A stretch of DNA of 64,000 nucleotides, from the NCBI GenBank assembly GCA_963514095.1, contig OY741265.1, positions 22,009,090 to 22,073,089 on the forward strand, in the 5' to 3' direction. Below are positions 13,989-26,480 of this stretch, piece after piece. This stretch comes from Eutrigla gurnardus (Eukaryota; Chordata; Actinopteri; Perciformes; Triglidae). The position numbers and the translations under genes are program-made. Position 1 is the first letter of the stretch; every line of letters begins with the position of its first letter. The notes beneath the pieces are model-generated. The model was not told the DNA's origin. It did not search any database and saw only the letters and a list, made by a program, of their open reading frames with translations.

Positions 13989-15305
13989 ACCTTTAAAATG
14001 GAGAGAAGCACAGGCTTACTTCTTCTCTTTACTTTTCTTGCCTTCGTCCATCAGTCTCACTACTGCCTTCCCTTCTCCTCCAATCTGAACAAATTAAGAT
14101 TAAACTTCATGTGATTGAGTCACAACACAAAAGAATACATCTCTATCTTGCATTAACGTGTTGAAAATGTAATCTGGCACGCTCTCTCAGCTTTAAACGC
14201 GTTTGCAAAGTGTGTATTTATGAAGGTGTGAGATTGTGCCAGTTTCAAAAGAATCAGTGAGTCATTATGTACTGCATCTTCATGCAATTACACTGATTGT
14301 CATGTCGCTGCTTTAATCTGAGCAAGGTCATTACCGCCGTAAACAAAACCTGATTAAAAACACCCACTTTCTGCTGAATCTTTTCCTTGGGCGTGTAAAT
14401 AATTAGATTTATTTTGTACTTGTTGTTCTGGGTTTTTTTTTGACAACATGGCACAAGTGGTGACATGCGACGTCTCTGCTACAATAATGAATCAGTCTTT
14501 TTAAAGTAAATAAATAGGCGAGAAACAGAAAAAAACATGAACACCAGGAATTTGTAGCTACTTGAAAACGTGTAAACACTTTAAACGAGATGTCAGCGTA
14601 ATCTAATCAATCACAGTAATGATAGCCGAGCGAGTGAGCATGCGGATTTAATCTGTTGAGATGCTGAACTCCTTCTTCTTCCTGAGGCCCGGTGGCAGGG
14701 ACGAGTGGTAAGAAAAAGGTTTTTTTTTAAACAATAAAAGCTTCTGTAAGATTGTCCTCCGAATCAAGCAGCGCTGTTGTGTTTAGTGTTTTTTCTTCAC
14801 TGTGTGCAAAGCTTCATTCAAAAATTGCCCATGATTGACTCAGCACCATCCGAATCCCAGCTCAGGGCGGACTAAATGTTGCCTACAGAAACTGGATTCT
14901 TGTCCTCTCTGCTTTTTTTAAATGTTTTTTTTTTTTTTTTTTAGCGTCTCTCCGAAAGGAGCTGACACAGCTTCAGACCAATCACACAACAGGCGCTCTG
15001 TTGTATGCTTGAGCGAGCTCCCGGCCACCACTGGGCCTCACTGGATGAATGTGGACCTTTAAGAGCAAACCACATGCACACACATACGTGCACACCAGCA
15101 GTCATGAAGGTGGGCAGGGAGGCAAAGTTGGAAAAACAGTGTGCGCATAAAAAAGGAAAAGAGAGGGAAAAAAAGAAAAGGGGAAAAAGGCAGCTACAAC
15201 TTTTCATAATTAAAACCCCATGTCACATGCGGGATGTTTGGATGTGAGCGGCGCGGCGTTCATGACTGTCACATAAACAAACAACACAAGTAAGAGCAGA
15301 GCAAC

Positions 15306-15307
<2 letters not shown>

Positions 15308-15354
<47 letters not shown>
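15308..15354. repeat. (CA)n microsatellite
   Basis: About 47 bases of CA with one AA interruption. Confidence 0.97.
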
Positions 15355-15355
<1 letters not shown>

Positions 15356-16781
15356 GTGTTTTTTCTGTACAACAATCTGGACGAGAAAATACTTCTAACG
15401 TTTAGACAGGGTCCTCTCTCTCTCACTAAAAGCAGGCCTCCGAGGTGTAAGGACACAAATGACCTCATCCAGGATAAACATATAGCTGGGCGGTAGACGA
15501 GAAGGTTTATATGTCTGTGCTATGGAGTGAACAGCATGCCAGTGTTTAAGGAGGCAAAACTACCCAGAATACCTCCCGGTTGCGTCCTGTGTGCAAATAG
15601 AACACCGACATCTCAAAGTGCCTCCTATTAATAAAGGCCGTTTATGAGCCGTCGGGGTGCCTCTTGGACATGTGAGTTTTTTTGTTTTTATGCACTCAGC
15701 ACTCATTCATGCAGGTGGTTATCAGTGTAAATCCACACGGAGGCAGGCGCAGGCTGCAGATGAAGTTACACGGCTACGTGCTCATCAATGCTATTAGCTT
15801 CCTGCCTGCCGCTTAATTGCTCTGACACTTGGAGCCGTCCATGCGCGGCGATAAAGACAGATCGGCTTCCCTCACGCCAAATTAAAAGTCCGATACAGAG
15901 CTCCTCTTACCAAGGCGAGGTATCGATGGCGGCCGGAGAGTGTGCAAATCAGCCGCAGACGTTGTAACTACGGGACCCACAGAAGATAACGGACGTCTGG
16001 CAACGACAAAAACACACCCGGGGTCTGCTACGCTGTAACACGCCAGGCCGATCACCAACGAGCAGCGCACACTGAGAATAGCAGCAGCACCTGTTAGCGG
16101 GCCGTCCCGCCAGCGCCTGGGCCCAAAGCAAAGCAGCGCCCAGACGTCACGCTAATGTGACGCATAAAAGTCATGTTCCTGTCAGCTTTTAAAGCACGGC
16201 TACTTCATGTAACTTTTACACAGAACAGAAACCACTGAAATGGAACACAGAGTGACTTCCAATTACAAATAAAACGTTGAGGTCATTAGCAATAAAACTC
16301 AGCCGGGTGCAATTTAATACACACAGGAGTTTTGCTGCTGCAGCCCTACTTGGTCTGGTATGACCGGTAGCTTACAGTGGCTAATGTTAGCAAACTTTGG
16401 GTAGATTCCGCCGCGTGGGTGTCATTTCTGAGTCAGTTCGCCCCCTCGTCTCCCTTCTTGTGTCACATTATGTTTTTGCAATCACCATTATCTCCCAATT
16501 GTCATTTTGAAGCTGTTGTTCAGCAAAAAGTACATAAGCTCCCTTTATGAGATTCAGTAAAGCTGTTAAGCTACAAAAATTAATATTTTTATATTAACAA
16601 TGGTAATGACTTTGTGTGAGGTGATTGCTTGAGGAGAAACCCGCAGAGGTTTTATCACCAAACTCAGCTGTATGAAGTTTCTAAAGACTCATTTAGCCTT
16701 CAACCATGGTTATAAAAAGGGAAATATATCAATAGAGAAATGAATAAAAACTGAAATAAATGTAAACAGAAAATATAAAAT

Positions 16782-16807
16782 GGGGGGGGGGGGGGGGGGG
16801 GGGGGGG
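16782..16807. repeat. G26 homopolymer
   Basis: Twenty-six consecutive G residues in otherwise AT-rich DNA. It could form stacked G-quadruplexes and is a likely site of length error. Confidence 0.97.
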
Positions 16808-17063
16808 AATAAATGAATACAACGGGATGAAATTTCTCAAATAACTGAATCCATTCAATTTATTTCCACACTAATCTGCACACGTATTTGATAATTGAGG
16901 CTTTTATTTCTACATTTCTTTCTTTCTTTATTATAATACATCTAAAAAATAACAACACAGAAGCACTCCTCTAATGCTGATAACATATCAAAGTTGTGTT
17001 TACAGCTTGGTCTGCTGCCTCCTATCTTTATCTGACAAATAATGAGTAATAACTTAAATAAAT

Positions 17064-17066
<3 letters not shown>

Positions 17067-17124
<58 letters not shown>

Positions 17125-17134
17125 TATATATATA
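17067..17134. repeat. (TA)n microsatellite
   Basis: About 54 bases of pure AT, then a short ACAG interruption and more AT. Confidence 0.97.
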
Positions 17135-17763
17135 GTTCAAGTTAAATGCACAAAAACTCAGCTCGCCTTCAAAGTGAGGAATGTGTGAGTGTTTGATCAG
17201 ATTTGATTGACAGTGGAAGCTCCCCGGCAACACAAGCGAACCGCCCATCAAGCGTCACCAGATACTAATTATCATACTGTCAAGTTAAATTTGTGACATC
17301 ACCTTTTTTTACCCAACAGAGCCCCGCCCACTTCAAACCACTGAGGAAAGCACTGAAAAAAAAAGTAGAATGTAGAAATTACCAGCACTGTTTTCAATTT
17401 TGGCAGAAGATTTTGTTTTAATGTTGGAGCCCGACACTTTCAGTGAAATGCTGATAAAAAAAAAAAAAAAAACGTTTTCAGGGCCTTTAAAATTAATTTC
17501 ACAGCAGGAGATGAAAAGCGTTTCCTGACAACAAAAGAGAAAAAGATTTGAGCAGAAATGCTGAGGTGTTGTGTGCCGTTATGAGCATAATTTGAAGGGA
17601 CAGATTTAAAAACGCTAAAAAGGAGATTCAGGTCATTACTAAAGCCTCTAAACATCGCTCTCCCTGATCTGACTGATGATGTCTAACTCCAACAATGTGA
17701 CCACACAGGGCAGGGAGATATTAATGATGTCTGAAAATACACCTCTCCCGAGTCTCCCACACG

Positions 17764-17886
<123 letters not shown>

Positions 17887-19792
17887 TCTGCTTCTTCACT
17901 CAGGCCTGAGTCAGACCAGGGAGATGAGCTCAGCTCCAGCTGGATGCTGAGGCAAGCTTGAAGTCGGGCAGCCACTCCCCCGGCCCAGAGCAGCTCAGCA
18001 CAAGCTGCGCTGCCAAGTTTCACGTGGTTGCCTGTTACAGTACCTAAATCACGGCTGCTCTAAATCACCAACACTCTCCAGCAGATGCAATATTTCATTA
18101 GCGTGTTGTTCCCAACCAGATTGGCGGCGGAGGAGGGGTGGGGGGGTAACAGAGGCTGTATACATATTCTGCTAATGAAATTAGGATCTGTGTGGACGTG
18201 AAAACCGCTACAGTACAGGAACCTCGGCGGGCCGCCCGTGCTCTGACTGGGTCGGCTTTAAGCAGATTTATGGTCTCCGGTGGGGGAAAAAGGGGGATTT
18301 TCAGTCCAGACCTAAATCATGACTGGAACTACGAGGAGCTAATTAGGAGAGCAGCGATATAGGGGACAGTGTGGATTTCAGTCTGCACTGTGCTACACAC
18401 AAAAAGCCTCTCTATACCTTGCATGCTAGCTAACAGCAGTTTAAAGTGTGCTAAAACTCCGAGCTGGGTTTTGTTTGGAACTTGAGTGCTGAGTCACCTC
18501 CAAGTCCGAATTTTCTGGGGGTTGTGAAGTAGCCATCTGGGCAGCTTTCAGTAGGCAGAGCACTACCCAGAGAGCACAGAGCTACTGGCTGTTCATGGTT
18601 TTGACAAATGTGTAATGTGTTCTGGGACTCATCCCTGCATAATATTAAATGGCAACGGGCTTCCACTTAGCTCTGCTATTTTACTGAGAGAAGTGGGGAA
18701 ACTGCTTTTATCTGCACTGCGGCAGATCTCGCAGAACAACAAAAACAACAACAAAAAACTATTTCAAACACACTGATTTTCCGAGGGAAGAAATGCATCA
18801 ATCAATTACACTTCAGTTTGCTTTTTTCACAGATAGCAGAGCAAAAAAAATGGGAGCGGCTGAAACGATAACAAGCAGCGAGTGCCGACAATCAAAAAAA
18901 GAGAAGATATTGATCGCATCTCAGTCACGCAGAGCAGAGCCCTCATCATGCCTGTCCCCACCTCGAGCCCACACCCTGCACTGACTTTGCAGCATGTGTT
19001 GGTAATTTGCAAGCAGTTGATTAGCTGGGTTATGACACCCGGCGACCTCGGCTGTAGCCGAGCACATAGACACACATTCTCCAATTAGCCCTTTGGCGTT
19101 TGGCTATCAGGCTTTACGGGGCCATAAGAGGGACTTATGTGAAAAGTCCACAGGGATTTAGTTGGACCCTCACACACACAGTGGCACACACACACATATA
19201 CATAATTGTTGCGCACACAAAACATATGCATCGGCGCATGCAGTGGTGCCGTTATATATATATAGTCATTTACAAAGACGGGGCAGCTGCTCTGGTTTAA
19301 CTTCACAATGAACTTCCAGGCAGCTAATGATGTGTACGCCATAATGTGCCTCTTTTGTTCATTACGACTTTCACAGCTCCCCGCTGAACTGCTGTTATCC
19401 CCCGATATAAACTACACACAAACTCATAACAGCAAAATTGTTCTTGGGTAACTTTGTTTTCGCAAGCATACTGTTGCTGGGAGTGCGAAGTAATTCAATC
19501 TGTCGGTTGGAGTGGTGTTGTGAAACAACAAGAACACAAGGCTGAGCACCACCAGAAACCGCAGCTTCTCTCCGTTGTTTTCTCTAGCGGCAGGTACACT
19601 CCGATATTAAACATGGAACAACTTCTGTTCTGCTTGGCAGCTTCTGTTTGGCTAGATCACCGCTCCAGTCTAACTTTTCCACTGGAGGCACTGGTGCCAC
19701 TGCCTTTCTCAGCTGATCGCACCAGCACTCTCTTTTTGGGTCCATCATTGTATTGATCAATGACACTGACTCAGCAGTCTCACCCCCTATGG

Positions 19793-20390
19793 CCTAGGGG
19801 TGGGCAATAGGGCCAAAATATCATGTCACAATTCTTATTCAAGCAGGATGAAGATCCACGATCCACAGTCCTCCATCTCATCACGATTCTCCTTCATGTT
19901 GTTTTTTAGTTACTGAACAGTACAACAAAACTAATTGCCCTATTTAAAACAAAAAACTCTGTTCTCAAATTTAACACATTAATTATCAGTTCATTTTCCA
20001 AAAAAATCTCTGTACTTTTCAAAATCCACATAAACCACTCATTACACAGACATAAATTAGATCCACAACACTTATCGAAACAGAAAATATGCCACTTTAG
20101 TGCTGGTTCGCCTGTTACTCCCATTACATCCTTCTCCAAACAGTGGTGAACAACACCGGGCGTATATGCCAGCCGCTGAGTTTTCATTCAAACAAAATTA
20201 TGACTGGTGTGTTAACTGCATGCCAAATTCCCTCTTAAGTTACCAAAATGCCCGATGGCTGACAGGCAATGTGGCAATTAAAAGGCTATTTCTTAAATGG
20301 AGTCTGGTACAGTGCTCGATCCATATTACATCACTTTTCAAGCAAACCTCATGGAGAACAATGAGGGCAATATAGTATCACCGAATATTC
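19793..20390. mobile_element. Possible degraded hAT-like MITE
   Basis: Starts CCTAGGGGTGGGCAATAGGGCC, close to the CTAGGGGTGGGCGATA start of a DNA-transposon remnant common in fish. A matching right end is not clear; GAGGGCAATATAGTATCAC near 20361 is only a weak candidate. No coding content. The right boundary is a guess. Confidence 0.35.
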
Positions 20391-21731
20391 TCTGGTCACG
20401 AAACTGCAAAATCTATTAGTTAGCGTGTCCTGTATGCAACCGCTGCCGCCAAGGTTATCTTCACTTTGCCTGCCTCTCCTCCGCTCCGCCCTGCAGTCGG
20501 TGAAACGTGACCTTTAACAGACTGTTAATCAGTGGCGATATCTCTAATCCTCGCTGATCCCCGACTCTGACGAGGAATCTTGTCACTAGCTCACTCGTCG
20601 TGTTGACTTTTGGAGATGGAATACTCTCCCCCGACAGGGGCGATCAAGGGGACAACATGAAATTCAAACAACAAAAAACTGTCCGCACATGCAACCGTTT
20701 CGGTTGCAACGGAGCACTGCGGGTTGTATTAAGTCTTCCGTCCCTGCAGCCACGTTTCAAGTGTGCTTGCAATTGTAAGTGTTGCTCAGGGAATGTTTCT
20801 GTGATGCATGTTCATTTCGACTCTGTTGGTCTGGTTGTGCAGAGATAATCCAACGGCGGTAAATCCCGTCGTGATGTCTGGTCAAGCACGTACAAAAAGC
20901 AACAGGGGAAAAAAACCCAGACGCCGGATCAGACTGGAGAGTCAAACCTCCACGGAGCTGAGGCCAGCGGCACGTCTCCCCACCTTGATTCACTCCCTCA
21001 AAATAAGTCCATTACCGTGACAAGAGGTAATATTCTAGCAACGGAGCTCAATGCTTTCTTGGCCTTCGTGGTGGATGGGTGACAGATTTAGTGCTGTTCT
21101 TGGATCCTATGGGGCTGAAATGACTTAATAAAGTGAAGCTGACATTTTGAGTACAAAAGTGGAAGCCGAGAAGAGGTTGGAACGGGGACGCCGGGACTGT
21201 TTCCTATCCAGTCGGACATGTTCGTGAGGGCGCAGACCCGCTGAAACCACCACAACCTGATCTATGGCGGTACATGTCGTAACTGGCAGGACCTCCTTCT
21301 ACTGGAGGGGGTAACCTTGGCAACCGCTGCCAAGTTCTCCAGTCGACTTCCTGTGTGGGAAGCCTGGCGCAACCAGACCAAAGTGAAAGTGGAGATGGTT
21401 ACCTCAGCCATTTCAGGACTAACATTATCACATGGTGATGTGAGAGCTCAATGGTCCGGGTCGATAATCTAATTAATTCCCCGTCCTATGGTAAACCTTT
21501 AGGTAAATGAAGCCAGAAATTGACAAAGCTTAATCCTGAAGTAGAAACTCGCAAAAAGTGGGAACCGGCCAAAATGACTTCACTTCACAAAACTTTCTGA
21601 CTCCGAAGGTTTAAAGGTTTTAAAGTTCAAGATTTAATTCCTTAGATTTACAGACTCAAACACAAACAGAGAATAATACATAGCCAGTCTTGTGGGGTTT
21701 TCTTGGCTGGCTAACAAGCTAGACCAGTTAT

Positions 21732-21768
21732 TTGTGTGTGTGTATCTGTCTGTGTGTGTGTGTGTGTG
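21732..21768. repeat. (TG)n tract, interrupted
   Basis: Two TG blocks separated by TATCTGTC. Confidence 0.9.
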
Positions 21769-22364
21769 ATTGTACCCCTCACCCCTCTTGTCCCACCACT
21801 CCTCTCTCTCCCAGACATGCTCTGATGGAGAGATAAGTTGAAGGTCATCCTGAGAGAACAGAGGCTCCGCTCAGGAATGTGTGGAATAACACTCTCTTGT
21901 TCTGTGGACAAAAAGCATATCAGAGGCTGCTGTGGTGTCGTATGGGCCGATGTCATCGCCTCCGACAATATATTCGCCGGGGAATGATGACTTGATTTGG
22001 GGGAGCTCGGAGGGTGACACATACAGTCAGCAGCTAGTAACAACCCCAATTTTCCTTTGATTTTTTTCTCTTTTTATGATGTGAACAATTCTAAGAGGTG
22101 AGATGAGATGAGATTCAATTTGAGATGAAAATTACCACACTGGCAAACCATCAATCCAAAACCGAAATAATACAAAAAGCTTTGTCTTGTGTGCAGCTGT
22201 TTACTGCTACGGTGCTCAAATGCTCCGAAAAGCAAGGAGTAAAACGAGCAAATAAGCTTGGAGTGAAAAATGGGACGCGGTTCTGAAAACAGATCTCTTT
22301 AAAAGAATCTTGTAAAAAAATTGAATTCCTTTTACTTCATGCCAAGGTGTTTCACTTCCAAAAA

Positions 22365-22775
22365 ATGAAATACCAGATTGTCCTATCACATGAATCTAAC
22401 GCTGACATCAAACAGATGAAATATGAACACTTATCTATTCTGAATAGTAATGTTTGGATAGGCAACAGAACAGGACTCCACCCCCTACCACATCCATTAG
22501 TCTCAGACTCATTACTCAAAACGATAAAGAGATCCAACTGTCACATCAAAGATATGGACGCAGTGGTAAATGAGATCTCTATTGGCAGTGTTAGTATTGG
22601 TCTACACACAGACATTAATAATGTGTTTGTGACATGTGAGCCTCCCAGCTGCTCCCATCCAGAGCTGTGGAGGCTGGATGAGTCAGCAAGTGAGCTGGAG
22701 GAAAAGGAGTATGGCTGCAGATCTGTCATAGAGCACAAGAGTCACGGTGCCAAGCTCAGACTGTTGACATATTAA
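22365..22775 (+). other. Orphan open frame of 136 codons, unrecognised
   Basis: From the first ATG (22365) the frame runs 136 codons to a TAA. Composition is protein-like and not repeat-driven, with an acidic stretch near the C-terminus (ESASELEEKEYG). No family, signal peptide or membrane segment is seen. It lies inside the inferred pdzrn3 intron 3 on the opposite strand. A chance frame is more likely than a gene. Confidence 0.2.
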
Positions 22776-24099
22776 GATCCAATTATCACTGAAATGTAAA
22801 AGCTTGGGCATTATCATGACAATCGAGTATAGAAGGGTTCAGGGGGATTAGATGGGTTTATTTAAATGATATTTTATGCCTGTAGTGCAGCTTAAATTAA
22901 CTATTTTTCACCACTAGGGGCATGATATTAAAATGTTTAGATGAGCAGGGACCTTTTTTGTTTGTATCTGGCTTGCACACGAGGACAACCATATCAACAA
23001 TTATGCATCCTTGTGTAGTGTACACTAGCTTTAAACAGGACACAGTAAACAATATACTTAAAGCTCAGGTCTGTAATATTCTTTCACATTTTTGTTGTTA
23101 TATTTGTTGAAATTCTCTTTACATCCTGACAGCAACCAATAAATCAAATGTTGCATCTGCCTGAAGTGTCAGTGTTGCTGACTACTTTTGGAGCTAGTGC
23201 TGCTAGCTACTTTAAGTGGAAAGGAGTTGTAAACAGTGGGCTGGCTTTTTTGGTTGTACATCTTTTATTTTAAATCTAGCGTACTCTTGCTAGTTTCTCA
23301 GCATTAACAACCCTAACTTTGAGTAATTGTTAGCTAAGTTAAATAATGTTTCTTTTTAAGATATCTTGTGTCAGAATGAGCTACAATAATGGGCAAATCG
23401 GACCAATGTGGATCATTGCAAACGGGATTGCAGGCGCAACAATTACTTTATTTTTTCCTGTGTAAGTGAGTCTAAATGCCACAATGCCTTCTGTGACATT
23501 GACACATAGGGGCACAGATCATTCCTCTGTACACAACTGTTAAAATAGCGAAGTTAAAAAAAAATAATGCTGTTCTGCAATGGAACAGCGAAATCAGTCC
23601 CGGCATGCAAGTCATGAAAGATGGCAAGTTGTGATGACTTGGATCCAACTGTCTCTGGAGAAGACAAGACACAAATTTAAAACTGTATGATCACCCAATC
23701 GTACAAATGTAATATATTATCTAGTGTGATCCCAGCATTAGCTCAGCTGGAAACATCTCCTTAGCCACTAGCACATCAAATTGCCCATGTAATAGAGAAA
23801 GTGCATTTAACCTCAAAGATCGGCCGTGTCTATCAACTGAAAAAGGTTTCACACCATGCAACAGCGCTTACACAAGGAATGTTTTCACGTTTCTAGGCAG
23901 TTTATCACACGAATACATATATTTCTGTTATATTCCTGGATTTTTTTTAAGCTTTATTGCTTTGCGATGACATCTCATCTGCCCAAGACAATATCAAGTG
24001 TCACAATGTAAATGTGGTAAATATGTTTTGGTGAGAAACACTGACTGAAAGAAGGATAAAGGTACATAACTGATATGATCAAATCCACTTTTCAAAAGG

Positions 24100-24152
24100 G
24101 ATGGATGGATGGATGGATGGTTGGTTGGTTGGTTGGTTGGGTTGGGTTGGTG
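24100..24152. repeat. (GGAT)n followed by (GGTT)n tract
   Basis: GGATGGATGGATGGATGG passes directly into GGTTGGTTGGTTGG and then GGGTT units, a compound tetranucleotide repeat. It could be the tail of a retroelement, but no body is recognised next to it. Confidence 0.9.
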
Positions 24153-26423
24153 GTCCTTGGTTTATGGTGTTTAATATCATGACATTTGGATTCCGGTGCA
24201 GGCCTGACTTGTCTCCCCAATTGATAGAGACCACTGGGCCTTCCCTTCCCCTTGGTGGTCCCTGTGCTGCCAGCCCTTTAACACACTTACAATGGACCAC
24301 ACATCCAGCTCAAAAGGAGAAAATTGGGGCTGAAAGTGAGCAGCAGGTCAAAAACTGGACTAGACTGGATGTGCTTAGATAAGCAGAACCAGAGGGATCT
24401 GCCCCTTAGAGCAATACAGCAGAAAAGAGCGCCAGCAGACAGCCTCCAGGCACAGCAGCTTTTGAATTAACCAGCAGGAATAGGGAGATCCTGTTTTAAT
24501 TCCACTCCCCTCTTTGTTTGCTTCATATTTTCTTTTGCCAATATGGTTCCGTAGAGGTTTTTTTTTCTGTGGTCCAGATGGGAAGCTGCACAGGAATGTT
24601 TTCTCAAGCCTTCTCTACACTGAGCAGACATACACCATTCTCTCTTTTGTCCTTTCTTGTTTTACAGTATACAAAGCTCCTTTCAGTACCTCAATACAAC
24701 CTTTGTACATACTTGACAAGCTAGTGATGTCACACTTACTAATAAGTGTACAACTTGGCCGTTTAGCACAATCTCACACGACACAACCGCTTCAAAAAGC
24801 CAACCACAAGAAGAAATGTTGGCATTGTATGTTCCTACAAACCACGGGATGTGTTGAATGTCGATGTTTCTGAACCAAAAATACATTTCACAAACGTTCC
24901 TCATGTCAGCCTTGTACAACGTTTGCAGAAATGCACAATGCCAGTTGGTTTAAGTTATAAAATTATTGCTTAGGTATAGGAAACAAAACTACGTGGTTAT
25001 GGTTAAAACATTTTTTAAACATTATACTCGTTATTATACCATGCGACTTTCAATAACAGCTGCTCCATAGCCTGATCTATGCCACTTGCCCCGCCCGAAT
25101 GCAAAATGTGTTCCTGTTGACCGGGCTTCGGAAACATCGGCATCCTTTAAACATTTTTATTGAAGAGAAGACGTGAGCAACTTGACTCTGCTCAGATTTT
25201 TCAGTTTCAGGTTGTGTGTCCAATCTCCCATAGTGAACATGTTGTTCTTGCTCTGCCACGCACACAGGCTTCTTTATAGTTTCACAAAAATGATGCATTC
25301 CTCAAGCATGCCTTTCCACAATATTTCCAAACTGACTTCCACTACCTCAGGGTTAGGACATGGAAAATTTGTAATTAAGCTTGAGGTACCAAGAATTTGG
25401 CACTGAAGCAAAAGCGTTTATTATGTAAACAGTTGATTTATGGTATGTGTCCAAGATAAATAGAAAGGTTTGTGTTCTTATCATCCTTTGATTCTTAACT
25501 CAGTTTAATCTTCGGGTCTTCTTGATCCCTTTCCTCCTGACATGTCCCCTCCCTTCTCATTTTCTCTGTGCCCTGAGCTTCTCCTTCAACACATTCTTGT
25601 TTACCATTCACAGATTAAGCCCAGGAACAAACAGCACAAAGGCAAGACATTTCCGAGCAGGTATAAAAAGCTCTGTCGAATGAACAGGCTAATTGACTAA
25701 AGTGAATCATGTGTTTGTGGGCGAGCGTTCCTCCTCTGGTTCCAGCTGGATGATTCTTGTTCTTGTGATGATGAGGGGAGTTTTACTCTCTGAATTGACT
25801 TTCCCTTTCTGTGTAGGAGCTGGATAAACAGTTCAGTCAGCTGTGAAAGCCAATGTAACGGTGTCCTCGGGAGACACGGCAACAAGAGGTGCAAACAGGG
25901 CGACGCTACAACCAGGTGACGCAAATTGAAGATTACAGTAATCCCTATTGAAGCAATGTAAATGATACGCAGCCCAGATGCGTTTCTCCCCAGATGAACC
26001 CTCTATTTGGCACCTGAACCTCTCATGAAAGTTGTTTTTTCTTTACCACAATATGCACTTCATTACTTTTTATTTCTTTTTAATGTAAATCGTTAAAAAC
26101 GTATAGGTCTTCCTCTGGTTTTCCTGTGTAATTCTGAATGATTCATAAGAACGGCCTGGATGTAAGATCACAACGGCACTATTCAACAATGAACACTCCA
26201 ACAGGATGACACTCACTTTTCCTCCCCAAGTCCAGACCTAATATTTAGCTCCAAACCTTCCACATTTGGACACACTGACAAGAAATGAAGCATCAAAACC
26301 ACCGAGTTGCATTTTTTCCTCGGAGAGTCATACTTGATTAATCAGAGGAGGGGGTGGGGGGACAAATGTGTGCTCAATATGAGGAGAGAACCATCTGAGG
26401 AAACAATGAAAGAGACACTGAAC

Positions 26424-26426
<3 letters not shown>

Positions 26427-26478
<52 letters not shown>
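26427..26478. repeat. (GA)n microsatellite
   Basis: About 52 bases of pure GA. Confidence 0.97.
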
Positions 26479-26480
<2 letters not shown>

